Below, piece after piece: positions 27,301-34,669 of a stretch of DNA of 64,000 nt. A program made the position numbers and the translations under genes. The notes beneath the pieces are model-generated. The model was given only the letters and a program-made list of their open reading frames with translations. It was not told the DNA's origin and did no database searches. Numbering within the stretch: position 1 is the first letter of the stretch; each line of letters begins with the position of its first letter. Source of the DNA: Kocuria sp. (GTDB lineage: Bacteria > Actinomycetota > Actinomycetes > Actinomycetales > Micrococcaceae); the NCBI RefSeq assembly GCF_030538595.1, contig NZ_JAUNTS010000004.1:124001-188000 (forward strand). The letters run 5' to 3'.

Positions 27301-27745
27301 GGTGAGCGGCGCGTTCGGCTTCCACCTGGCGGATCAAATCCACCAGGTGACGGGCGAATGGCAGTTCTTCCTCGGCGGGCTCCGTGACACCTTGGGGTCG
27401 GTCACCACGCAGTGCCAGAATGCCGCGCACCCCAATGCCCAGTAGCTCATGGAGCAGAGTGGTCAGCTGGGCTTCGGTGTGCCCGGTGCACAACACATGT
27501 GCCAGGGGCTTGAAGGGCGTCTCATGCACCAGATGGCTGAGCAGGGACAGGGCTCGCCGTCGTCGTAATCCATCAGTCCCCGCTGTCACGGACACGTAAT
27601 CGGGTGCTGTGGGCGCCAATTCCGTGAGTGTGGCCAGTAGCGATTCGCGGCTGGCTTCACTGCGGGGCGGGAAAAGTTCGTAGGACAGGGCGGGCGCTGA
27701 TTGGCCCAAGCCCGGTGGTCCGGGTGTGTGGTGGGGGTCGGTCAC
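24278..27745 (-). CDS. metFE: MetF-MetE fusion: methylene-THF reductase plus cobalamin-independent methionine synthase
   Basis: One uninterrupted frame of 1155 codons joins two enzymes. Residues 1-310 are MetF (SYELFPPRSEASRESLLAT, GILALRGDRPQG, GADFAITQVYGDPEDYL), which reduces 5,10-methylene-THF to 5-methyl-THF. A polar linker (about 311-345) leads to MetE (VLGYPRLGPNRELKKALE to the end), which moves that methyl to homocysteine to give methionine. MetE zinc ligands are visible in HTHLCYSEFGD and NPDCGLKTRGYQE. The GTG at 27745 follows AAAGGAGACC. An internal ribosome site and GTG at 26767 could also start MetE alone. A SAM riboswitch lies upstream. Confidence 0.9.
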   Translation of the reverse strand: MTDPHHTPGPPGLGQSAPALSYELFPPRSEASRESLLATLTELAPTAPDYVSVTAGTDGLRRRRALSLLSHLVHETPFKPLAHVLCTGHTEAQLTTLLHELLGIGVRGILALRGDRPQGVTEPAEEELPFARHLVDLIRQVEAERAAHLCAGRVSVGVAAYPIKHPESTSIHQDLEVLLAKQRAGADFAITQVYGDPEDYLRFTQNARRAGVELPLIPGILPVTNLRRYLNVCSLAGLDPNPVLAHALEIATSDTERHRIGVDTAVHTARAALDAGAPGLHLYTFNEHHAALDVLEHLDLPRPQRPLADDITAPIPVTPSTDQEITVSQPNTTHQHAAETAQNKSFPSATVLGYPRLGPNRELKKALESYWASTSSAAELEATAKQLRERATHQIQALGADEPSAVPASFALYDQVLDTLVAVGAVPERFTDLRQTSGEAAGSVDRDGAFVLARGDAARQPLEMTKWFDTNYHYLVPEIGPRTTFTAAPYELVQAVKEAAEHGTQVRPTIVGPVTFLALAKDDGTRVTPTRPLDRLEDLLPVYAQILAQLHQAGAEWVQIEEPAVVADFSHVSGEDLHLAITRATTYLAGLTERPRILVATPYGDAGALLSPIVHSGVEAVHVDLVRGGLNQVQLSLFTQPQSPVLVAGVVNGRNIWRTELAPALARLEELQSAGAQVSVATSTSLIHVPHTLEAEDQLEPAIREWLAFADEKVAEVATLARGLRHGHQAVAAELEASEQAAAARRNAAGVHDDQVRARAAAQTPEATERGEAGQRRTLQAEHAYGKGTLPVLPTTTIGSFPQTGEVRKARADHRAGTIDEQRYHQFLRDEIARVISLQEEIGLDVLVHGEPERNDMVQYFAENFDGFAVTHNGWVQSYGSRATRPSILWGDVSRAGHGLRGEAFTVPWISHAQSLTERPVKGMLTGPVTILAWSFVRDDQPLQVTADQVALALRDEVADLEAAGTGIIQVDEPALRELLPLRQADRTAYLDWAVNAFRLATAGADDATQIHTHLCYSEFGDVIQGVDALDADVTSIEAARSRMEVLADVRSVGFSRGLGPGVWDIHSPRVPSVDEIESLLLLALEHVDAIVLWANPDCGLKTRGYQETKTSLANLVAATERVRERLSAGDHPYQPGAAEQFSSVVAGQPQGQNR
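26767..26780 (-). promoter_or_regulatory. Internal ribosome site and GTG at the MetF/MetE junction
   Basis: On the minus strand TCAGGAGATCACC stands directly before an in-frame GTG (26767), with AGGAG 6 bases from the codon. It falls in the linker between the two domains. It may be a leftover from two separate genes or an active start giving free MetE of 829 residues. Confidence 0.55.
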
Positions 27746-27862
27746 CGTACGGTCTCCTTTGCGTGTACCCCCGACAGAGAGTGCACGCAATCACAGGGCC
27801 GCCCATCACGGCCTCAGTAAAGGCCGACGACGACGGTCCTGTGGATCACGGAACACGTAAAA

Positions 27863-27960
27863 GCTCCATCGGTCCTGGCGGGAGCACCGTTCCTGCGAAC
27901 AGGATGGTTGCTGCGGCGTCAACGAGCCAGGTCTCTTAAGCCGCTCTGGATAGATAGCGA
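27863..27960 (-). ncRNA. SAM riboswitch, S-box (SAM-I) type
   Basis: Read on the minus strand, the element has the S-box order. ATCCAGAGCGGC leads into P2, whose strand GCGGC pairs with GCCGC. The kink and core run is TTGACGCCGCAGCAACC. A hairpin CCTG-TTCG-CAGG follows, then GGTGCTCCC and the closing GACCGATGGA. These match the conserved GCAACC, GGTGCT and GATGGA-like core of SAM-I. It lies about 120 bases before metFE, so SAM should turn expression down. No T-run is evident; a hairpin GCGTG/CACGC sits next to the ribosome site, hinting at translational control (inference). Confidence 0.8.
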
Positions 27961-28174
27961 GACATTTATAAACTCAAATGCGTGTGGGTTGCAACGACTC
28001 ACCCTTGAGGTATTTCTTCATGTGACATGCCACCGGGACGGTTACACCGTCAGATGTGGTGAAGAGCCAGGAGTGGTCTGGAACCATGGGCGCTCGCTGA
28101 GCGGCACGCTAGACTCGCCCAGTACACGACCGCAGACCGGTGCCACCCGCGCCGAACTCAGGAGCGCATCAGAT

Positions 28175-29461
28175 ATGCCAGCGATCTCGATCGTCGGTGC
28201 CCAGTGGGGCGACGAAGGCAAGGGCAAAGCAACGGACATCTTGGGTGGTCGTGTTGACTTTGTGGTCAAGCCCAACGGGGGTAACAACGCAGGTCACACC
28301 GTGGTGGTGGGTGGTGAGAAGTTCGAGCTGAAGCTCCTTCCCGCCGGCATCCTCTCCGAGCAGGCCACCCCCGTGATCGGTAACGGCGTGGTGGTCAATC
28401 CGCAGGCCCTCTTTGAGGAGATTGACGGACTGGAGGCCCGCGGTGCGGACACCTCCAAGCTGCGGATTTCCGCCAATGCACACCTGGTGGCCCCGTATCA
28501 CCAGACCATGGATCAGGTCACGGAACGGTTCTTGGGCAAGCGGGCCATCGGTACCACGGGCCGTGGCATCGGCCCTGCCTACATGGACAAGGTGGGCCGC
28601 CTGGGCATCCGGGTGCAGGACGTCCTGGACGAATCCATCCTGGCGCAGAAGATCGAAGGCGCCTTGCGCCAGAAGAACGAACTTCTGGTCAAGCTCTACA
28701 ACCGGCGGGCCATTGAAACCCAGGAGGTGGTGGACTACTTCATGGGCTACGCGGACCGCCTGGCTCCCATGATCGTGGACTCCACCCGTCTGCTGAACGA
28801 TGGTCTGGATGCCGGCAAGACCGTGCTGCTGGAAGGTGGCCAGGCAACGTTCCTGGACGTGGATCACGGGACGTACCCGTTTGTGACTTCCTCGAACCCT
28901 TCCACCGGTGGTGCGTGTGTGGGCGCGGGAATCGGCCCCACTCGCATGACTCGCTCCATTGGCATCATCAAGGCCTACACCACGCGTGTGGGCGCCGGGC
29001 CGTTCCCCACGGAACTCTTCGATGACTGGGGCGAACGCCTGCGGTCGGTGGGCGGCGAGTTCGGTGTGAACACCGGGCGCCCGCGCCGCACCGGCTGGTA
29101 CGACGCCGTCATGGCCCGCCACGCCTCCCGGATCAACGGCTTCACCGATTACTTCCTGACCAAGCTGGATGTGCTGACCGGTATTGAGTCCATTCCGGTG
29201 TGCGTGGCCTACGACGTCGACGGCGTGCGGCATGACGAAATGCCCATGACCCAGACCGAGTTCCACCACGCCAAGCCCATCTTTGAGAACTTTGCGGGCT
29301 GGACGGAGGACATTTCAGGGGCACGCTCCGTGGACGAGCTCCCCGCCAACGCCCAGACCTACGTGCGTGAGCTGGAAGCCATGTCCGGCACCCGTATCTC
29401 CGCAATCGGTGTGGGCCCGGACCGGGAACACACCATTGAAGTGCGTGACCTGATCGACTGA
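28175..29461 (+). CDS. purA: Adenylosuccinate synthetase
   Basis: The 428-residue enzyme couples GTP hydrolysis to joining IMP and aspartate, the first step from IMP to AMP. Signatures are [11 protein letters not shown] at the start, [24 protein letters not shown], and [17 protein letters not shown]. Length and ends match the family. CAGGAGCGC precedes ATG 28175; the frame is open upstream but overlaps the riboswitch strand. A 22-bp hairpin follows the gene. Confidence 0.97.
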   Translation: MPAISIVGAQWGDEGKGKATDILGGRVDFVVKPNGGNNAGHTVVVGGEKFELKLLPAGILSEQATPVIGNGVVVNPQALFEEIDGLEARGADTSKLRISANAHLVAPYHQTMDQVTERFLGKRAIGTTGRGIGPAYMDKVGRLGIRVQDVLDESILAQKIEGALRQKNELLVKLYNRRAIETQEVVDYFMGYADRLAPMIVDSTRLLNDGLDAGKTVLLEGGQATFLDVDHGTYPFVTSSNPSTGGACVGAGIGPTRMTRSIGIIKAYTTRVGAGPFPTELFDDWGERLRSVGGEFGVNTGRPRRTGWYDAVMARHASRINGFTDYFLTKLDVLTGIESIPVCVAYDVDGVRHDEMPMTQTEFHHAKPIFENFAGWTEDISGARSVDELPANAQTYVRELEAMSGTRISAIGVGPDREHTIEVRDLID

Positions 29462-29475
29462 TCACCTCTGTTCGC

Positions 29476-29532
29476 GTTTGACAGGGAAATGACCGCTCCG
29501 AATTGCCGCGAGCGGTCATTTCCCTGTCAAAC
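29476..29532 (+). terminator. 22-bp perfect hairpin after purA
   Basis: Arms 29476-29497 and 29511-29532 are exact reverse complements with a 13-nt loop, 14 bases after the purA stop. The long perfect stem without a T-run is the same style as other hairpins in the window. Confidence 0.8.
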
Positions 29533-29585
29533 GGAGTACGCTTCCGCGTGAAATCCACGCTTCCCTTGAACCGAGAGGCACGCCT

Positions 29586-31082
29586 GTGTCCGTGAATTCC
29601 TCAGCTGAGCTCGAAACTCAGCCCGACGACGGCGGCCGTCACCTCCGCCGCAGTCTGCACACCCGCCACATGACCATGATTGCCATGGGCGGTGCCATCG
29701 GTACCGGCTTGTTCGTGGCATCGGGCAACTCGATCAACACCGCAGGCCCGGGCGGCGCCCTGGTGGCATACGTCGCCATCGGGTTGATGGTCTATCTGCT
29801 GATGATGTCCCTGGGGGAGATGGCTGCGTGGCGGCCCACCTCCGGGTCTTTCGGGGATCACGCGGGGCGCTATGTGTCGCCGTCGTTCGGGTTTGCGATT
29901 GGCTGGAACTACTGGTTCAACTGGGCCATCACCCTGGCGGCTGAATTAGTAGCAGCCGCCATGGTGATGCGGTACTGGTTCCCGGATGTCCCTGCCTGGA
30001 TCTGGTCAGCTGGGTTCTTGATCATCGTGTTCAGCCTCAACGCGCTGTCCACCCGCGCCTACGGTGAAGGTGAGTTCTGGCTGGCCGCCATCAAGGTGGC
30101 TGCCGTGGTGGTCTTCCTGGTGCTGGGCGTGCTGATGATCTTTGGCATCCTGGGCGGAGAAAGCCCCGGATTCGCCAACTGGACCACCGGAGAAGCTCCA
30201 TTCGTGGGTGGTCCCATCACCATCCTGGCCATCTTCATGGTGGCCGGATTCTCCTTCCAAGGCACCGAACTGGTGGGTGTTGCCGCAGGTGAAGCCAAAG
30301 ACCCGGAAACCACCGTGCCCAAGGCCATCCGCACCGTGTTCTTCCGCATCCTGCTGTTCTACGTAGGTGCCATCACGGTGATCGGGTTCCTGCTGCCCTA
30401 CACCAACCCCAACCTGTTGGCCTCCGGGGAGGCGGAAGTGGCCATGTCCCCGTTCACCCTGGTGCTGCAAAACGCCGGGGTGGCCTTTGCGGCGTCGGTG
30501 ATGAACGCCGTGATCCTGACCGCCATCCTGTCTGCCGGTAACTCCGGGCTCTACGCCTCCACCCGTATGATCTGGTCCCTGGCCATGGAGGGCAAAGCAC
30601 CCAAGTTCCTGCGCAAGCTCAACAAGCGCGGGGTGCCCATCAATGCTCTGCTGATCACCTCATGCTTTGGTCTGCTGGCCTTCTTGACCACGTTCATTGG
30701 CGAGGGTGCTGCCTACACCTGGTTGATCAACGCCTCAGCCCTGGCCGGGTTCATTGTGTGGGCGGGTATTGCCTGGACGCATTACAACTTCCGTAAGGCC
30801 TTCAAGGCGCAGGGGCGCTCCGTCTCCGAACTACCCTTCCGCGCCAAGTTCTTCCCGGCCGGCCCGATCATTGCTTTGGCCATGTGTTTGCTGGTGATCG
30901 TGGGTCAGAGTTACGAGGCCTTCATCAACGGCACCGTGACCCCCATGTCCCTGCTGTCCTCCTACATCGGGCTGCCGCTGTTCCTGGCCTTCTGGATCGG
31001 ACACAAGGTGGTCACCAAGTCCCACCGGGTGAACCCGGCGGACGCTGATCTTTCCCGCAACCGTGAGGATGTGCAGGGCTGA
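29586..31082 (+). CDS. Amino acid permease (APC superfamily, AAT type)
   Basis: The 498-residue, 12-segment transporter opens with the amino-acid transporter signature (RHMTMIAMGGAIGTGLFVAS, SGNSINTAGPGG, SLGEMAAWRPTSGSFGDHA). GFSFQGTELVGVAAGEAKDP in segment 6 is characteristic of the LysP/AnsP/GabP/ProY group. It imports amino acids by proton symport; which one is not clear. The GTG at 29586 follows CGAGAGG. A hairpin follows. Confidence 0.9.
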   Translation: MSVNSSAELETQPDDGGRHLRRSLHTRHMTMIAMGGAIGTGLFVASGNSINTAGPGGALVAYVAIGLMVYLLMMSLGEMAAWRPTSGSFGDHAGRYVSPSFGFAIGWNYWFNWAITLAAELVAAAMVMRYWFPDVPAWIWSAGFLIIVFSLNALSTRAYGEGEFWLAAIKVAAVVVFLVLGVLMIFGILGGESPGFANWTTGEAPFVGGPITILAIFMVAGFSFQGTELVGVAAGEAKDPETTVPKAIRTVFFRILLFYVGAITVIGFLLPYTNPNLLASGEAEVAMSPFTLVLQNAGVAFAASVMNAVILTAILSAGNSGLYASTRMIWSLAMEGKAPKFLRKLNKRGVPINALLITSCFGLLAFLTTFIGEGAAYTWLINASALAGFIVWAGIAWTHYNFRKAFKAQGRSVSELPFRAKFFPAGPIIALAMCLLVIVGQSYEAFINGTVTPMSLLSSYIGLPLFLAFWIGHKVVTKSHRVNPADADLSRNREDVQG

Positions 31083-31088
31083 GGAGAT

Positions 31089-31123
31089 CACAACGACGGC
31101 GGGCGCGGGCCGTCGTCGTTGTG
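31089..31123 (+). terminator. Hairpin after the amino acid permease
   Basis: Arms 31089-31100 and 31109-31123 pair with one 3-nt bulge. The hairpin lies between converging genes; its right edge abuts the stop of the DUF202 gene on the other strand. Confidence 0.7.
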
Positions 31124-31124
31124 C

Positions 31125-31448
31125 TCACCAGGCGATGACTGCCAAGCCGGCTGCACCCAGGAGGACCACGGCGGCTCCCAATGCAAGAGTCGGCCCCACA
31201 GTGGGCTGACCTGTGGTTGCCCGCATGACGTGCGTGCGGTGCGAATATCGTCTGCGTTGGGTGGCCCAGATGCTCAGCGCCACGGCCAGGGCTCCGGCAA
31301 AGAGCACGATGACCACGCCGCCCTGTTCTCCACTCCACCGCAGGAAGAACGCAGCCACCACCACGAACGCCATCAGGGTGCGGTTCCAGGCCAGGGTGGT
31401 GCGTTCGGGCTGTAGACCGGGGTCAACCGGGTGGTGGTGCTGGCTCAT
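31125..31448 (-). CDS. DUF202 family membrane protein
   Basis: The 107-residue protein has three membrane segments and the DUF202 start (PERTTLAWNRTLMAFVVVA). Its ATG overlaps the stop of the upstream DUF202 gene (ATGA), so the two are coupled. Function of the family is not established. Confidence 0.8.
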   Translation of the reverse strand: MSQHHHPVDPGLQPERTTLAWNRTLMAFVVVAAFFLRWSGEQGGVVIVLFAGALAVALSIWATQRRRYSHRTHVMRATTGQPTVGPTLALGAAVVLLGAAGLAVIAW

Positions 31449-31840
31449 CTCACCAGCATGACTGCGAGCAAGACGCCGGTGACCACAGCAGCTCCCAGGG
31501 CTAGTACCGGTGCGATCCACGGCAGCGGTAAGGGTAGGGAACGCCGCATGGCACGCTCCAGGCGAATCCACCGCACGGTCGCGCCGGCTGCCACGATCAT
31601 GCCGACCAGGAGTAACGCGATGGCCAGGCCGGTGCGGATCACCGTCGGGAAGATGTCTCCGGTGAAGGCTTCAAGCGCCACACCACCGGCCAGAAACGCC
31701 AGAGAGGTGCGAATCCAAGCCAGGAACGTGCGTTCGTTGGCCAGGGTGAAGCGCGGATCGGGCTCGATGCCGCCACCCAGCACCCGCGCGGAAAGGCCGG
31801 TGCGCCGCTGGTGGGGTGGCTGCGACTCCTGATCCGACAT
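31445..31840 (-). CDS. DUF202 family membrane protein (YidH-like)
   Basis: The 131-residue protein has FTLANERTFLAWIRTSLAFL, the DUF202/YidH hallmark, and three membrane segments. It is the first gene of a coupled DUF202 pair, an arrangement common in actinobacteria. Function unknown. Confidence 0.85.
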   Translation of the reverse strand: MSDQESQPPHQRRTGLSARVLGGGIEPDPRFTLANERTFLAWIRTSLAFLAGGVALEAFTGDIFPTVIRTGLAIALLLVGMIVAAGATVRWIRLERAMRRSLPLPLPWIAPVLALGAAVVTGVLLAVMLVR

Positions 31841-31880
31841 AGCACCGATGCTAGTGCGCTGAGCTTGGGCGGCTCACCCA

Positions 31881-31938
31881 ACTTCGGCATGGAAAATGCG
31901 CTGGGGGAGGCTCTCTGGCGCATTTGCCATGCCGAAGT
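31881..31938. repeat. Palindromic repeat family 1, copy A
   Basis: Arms 31881-31901 and 31918-31938 pair with about one mismatch. It shares the words GGCATGG, AATGCG and CGCATTT with the copies at 32448, 33679 and 42160. It lies 12 bases past the end of the VOC gene. Confidence 0.7.
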
Positions 31939-31950
31939 GAGCGATGTGGC

Positions 31951-32364
31951 TCAGGATGCTGCGATATTGGCGCTCCACTGGATACCGAACTTGTCCACCA
32001 GGTCTCCGTACTCATCGCCCCAGGCTTGCTTTTCCAGCGGGGTGTTCACGGTGCCACCCTCTGACAGGGCTGTGAAGTAGCCACGGAGGGCGTCGACGTC
32101 GTCACCGTGGAGGCACAGTGATACCCCACCAGCTCCGCCCGTAGGGGCATCCATGAAGGACGGCACGTCCGCTGCCATGATCCGCATGCCATTGGGGGCA
32201 TCTAGCTGACCGTGCATGACCCAGTCGGCTTCCGGGCCCTCGGCACCCATCTCACTGTGGCGCATGATCTGCGGATCGCCGCCGAATACGGAAGCGTAGA
32301 AGTTCAGGGCATCGGCGGCCTGGCCGCGGAAGCTGAGGTAAACGGTCAAGAACTGATCAGCCAT
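31951..32364 (-). CDS. VOC family protein (PhnB-like glyoxalase fold)
   Basis: The 137-residue protein reads FLTVYLSFRGQAADALNFYA then FGG, MRIMAADVP, and ends DKFGIQWSAN, a standard PhnB/3-demethylubiquinone-methyltransferase-like VOC protein. Such proteins bind small ligands or metals; substrate unknown. CCAGGAGAGACC precedes ATG 32364. Copies of repeat family 1 lie on both sides. Confidence 0.88.
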   Translation of the reverse strand: MADQFLTVYLSFRGQAADALNFYASVFGGDPQIMRHSEMGAEGPEADWVMHGQLDAPNGMRIMAADVPSFMDAPTGGAGGVSLCLHGDDVDALRGYFTALSEGGTVNTPLEKQAWGDEYGDLVDKFGIQWSANIAAS

Positions 32365-32447
32365 GGGTCTCTCCTGGTGACTGAGGGGTGGGGCCTGGGC
32401 AACAACTGACCCTGGACCGAGGATAGGTGGAGCCGCGTGTTGAGTGG

Positions 32448-32510
32448 GAACTTCTGGCATGGCAAATGCGCTGGAAGCCTGCGGAAAACGCATTTCGCGT
32501 GTTCAAGTTG
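32448..32510. repeat. Palindromic repeat family 1, copy B
   Basis: It shares GGCATGG, AAATGCGCTGGAAGCC and GGAAAACGCATTTCGCGTG with the other copies. Unlike them, it sits between two divergent start sites (VOC on minus, dehydrogenase on plus), where a terminator would not be expected. Confidence 0.75.
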
Positions 32511-32612
32511 TGGTTACGCAGCCCGGTGACGCGGCTCACGGCCGCGATCTAAAATGGAGGCAACCGGCCTAGCATTCCGCCGGCCGGTGGCTGAACAAGG
32601 AGGTTCGCCGTC

Positions 32613-33662
32613 ATGAAGGCATTGGTTTATCACGGACCCGGCAACAGGGTGTGGGAGGAAGTCCCGGACCCGCAGATCCAGGACCCCACGGATGTGATCG
32701 TCAAGGTGGACACCACCACCATCTGCGGCACGGATCTGCACATCCTCAAAGGTGATGTTCCTGCGGTGACGGATGGTCGGATTTTGGGGCATGAGGCGGT
32801 GGGAACCATCACGGAGGTCGGGTCTGCCGTGACCGACCTTGCTGTGGGCGACCGCGTCCTGGTGCCCGCCGTGACCAACTGCGGGAAGTGTTCCTACTGC
32901 AAGGCCAACCAGCCGTCTCACTGCCAAACACTGGGTGGTATCGGTTGGGTGTTCGGCCACCTGATTGATGGCACGCAGGCCGAATACGTGCGGGTTCCGT
33001 TTGCTGAGACCTCTGTACACCGCGCACCGGAGGGCCTGGATGATGAAGACCTGATCTTCCTGGCTGATGCCCTCCCCACAGGATTTGAGATCGGGATTCT
33101 CAACGGCAACACCAAGCCCGGGGACACCGTGGCCGTTGTGGGTGCCGGGCCGGTTGGTCTGGGAGCCATCATGACCGCCAACCTCTGCGGTGCCGGCCGG
33201 GTGATCACCATTGACCTGGATGACAACCGCATGAACAAGGCTCTGGAACTGGGAGCCACGGATTCTGTTAATGCCGCCGATCCGGAGCTGGTGGAGAAGG
33301 TACGTGCCATGGCGCCGGACGGTCTGGGTGTTGATGTTGCCATCGAGGCCGTGGGCATCCCGCAGACCTTCCAGACCTGCTTGGACATTGTGCGCCCCTA
33401 CGGAACCGTGGCCAACGCCGGTGTGCACGGCAAGGCGGTGGAGCTGCCCATCCAGAATCTGTGGATTTCCAACGTGACCCTGCGCATGGGTTTGGTGGAC
33501 TGCAACACGGTGGGAAAGCTGCTCAACATGGTGCGCGCCGGCCGCCTCAACGCCCGAGCCATGGCCACCCACCACTTCAAGCTCGATCAGATCGAAGAGG
33601 CCTATGACCTCTTTGCCAATGCCGCCGAGCACCAGGCGGTCAAGGTGGTCTTGACCGCCTGA
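32613..33662 (+). CDS. Zinc-dependent alcohol dehydrogenase (MDR)
   Basis: The 349-residue medium-chain dehydrogenase has catalytic zinc ligands in TTTICGTDLH and GHEAVG, the structural zinc cluster NCGKCSYCKANQPSHC, and a Rossmann motif VAVVGAGPVGLGAI. It oxidises an alcohol or reduces an aldehyde with NAD(P). Substrate not evident. AAGGAGGTTCGCC precedes the ATG. Family 1 repeats flank it. Confidence 0.92.
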   Translation: MKALVYHGPGNRVWEEVPDPQIQDPTDVIVKVDTTTICGTDLHILKGDVPAVTDGRILGHEAVGTITEVGSAVTDLAVGDRVLVPAVTNCGKCSYCKANQPSHCQTLGGIGWVFGHLIDGTQAEYVRVPFAETSVHRAPEGLDDEDLIFLADALPTGFEIGILNGNTKPGDTVAVVGAGPVGLGAIMTANLCGAGRVITIDLDDNRMNKALELGATDSVNAADPELVEKVRAMAPDGLGVDVAIEAVGIPQTFQTCLDIVRPYGTVANAGVHGKAVELPIQNLWISNVTLRMGLVDCNTVGKLLNMVRAGRLNARAMATHHFKLDQIEEAYDLFANAAEHQAVKVVLTA

Positions 33663-33678
33663 CTTGGTGGTGCCCAGC

Positions 33679-33740
33679 CAACTTGGGCACGTGGAATGCG
33701 CCGGAAGCCCCCGGAAAACGCATTTCGCGTGCCCAAGTTG
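33679..33740. repeat. Palindromic repeat family 1, copy C
   Basis: The outer arms CAACTTGGGCACG and CGTGCCCAAGTTG are perfect, with the shared core GGAAGCCC and GGAAAACGCATTTCG inside. The bases after it (GCTCGGGTGAGGTGGGC and GGCAGCCGGA) are also shared with copy D. It lies 17 bases after the dehydrogenase stop. Confidence 0.85.
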
Positions 33741-33829
33741 CTCGGGTGAGGTGGGCGGGCGTGGCAGCCGGACAGTGTCGCTCCCCACAGCCTCGGTAGA
33801 GCGACGACGCTGCGGACCTCACCGCCAGG

Positions 33830-34486
33830 TCAGATCATTAGTTGGCCCATTACCTGGGTGAAGGATGGCTGTATGAGGATGATGGCGGGCACTGCGAAGT
33901 AGCAGATGAAGCATGAGTGTGGACCCAGCGTTCCCAAATCCCAGACCTTGACCAGGGTAGCTACCGGCAGCTGCTGGCCCGGGATCCGGTTCAGTCGAGT
34001 CAACTCCCTTTCATATGTTTTTACGCGCTCGTGCCGAGGGGTCCGGGCGAGCTGCAACCAAGCTGACATCACAAAGAACAGGCCGCAGACACCAGCCGCT
34101 AAACCCGCCATCTGCACCGCAGTCTCCAGAAGGCTCTCATTGAAGGCATTGATCTGCACGTGGTCTGGTTCTCCCTGAAGTCGGGTATCCAGTGCAATGA
34201 GAATTGCAAAATAGGTACCAGCCACAAACATGAGCATCCTCCAGACACCATGCAATATTCTGTGGATTGTTTGGAAGAAGATTGACGTCTCGCTCAGCGG
34301 TGTGGGCGGGGGAAGCACACAAAAAGCAGCCAGAACCACTACCAGCGCGACTAGGAATACAACAGCGAAGAAGACGTTGGCTACGTGCCCTCCCCAGATC
34401 CAGGAGATGGGCAGTGAGACTAAAAGAACGAACACCCAGAAAAATAAGGTGCCGAGAGCCTGCATCCCGATTCTGGTAAGCAACAT
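33830..34486 (-). CDS. Hypothetical multi-pass membrane protein
   Basis: The 218-residue protein has about five hydrophobic segments: GTLFFWVFVLLVSLPISWIW, FFAVVFLVALVVVLAAF, WRMLMFVAGTYFAILIAL, MAGLAAGVCGLFFVMSAW and CFICYFAVPAIILIQ. I recognise no family. ACAGGAGCTCAC precedes ATG 34486; the frame upstream to 34663 lacks a ribosome site. It is divergent from the restriction-modification gene, 183 bases away, and may belong to the defence island (inference). Confidence 0.65.
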   Translation of the reverse strand: MLLTRIGMQALGTLFFWVFVLLVSLPISWIWGGHVANVFFAVVFLVALVVVLAAFCVLPPPTPLSETSIFFQTIHRILHGVWRMLMFVAGTYFAILIALDTRLQGEPDHVQINAFNESLLETAVQMAGLAAGVCGLFFVMSAWLQLARTPRHERVKTYERELTRLNRIPGQQLPVATLVKVWDLGTLGPHSCFICYFAVPAIILIQPSFTQVMGQLMI

Positions 34487-34669
34487 GGTGAGCTCCTGTT
34501 CCCGTGTTTGTACTGGTGAAAGTAGGCAACCAGAGGGCTCGGACAACACAAGCCCGGTGCTTGAGGCACCCAGGCCGATCTTGCCCGGAAGCTGTGCCAC
34601 AGTTGACCTGTCACCACCTGTGCTGTGTTCACACGGCAGTACGCCCCCCACATGGAGGACCACCGCACT

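Noticed and set aside
27863-27960. SAM-IV class for the metFE leader
   Set aside because: The SAM-IV flanking words (GTCATGAGTG at the start, GTGATGAC at the end of the core) are missing, and the S-box order fits.
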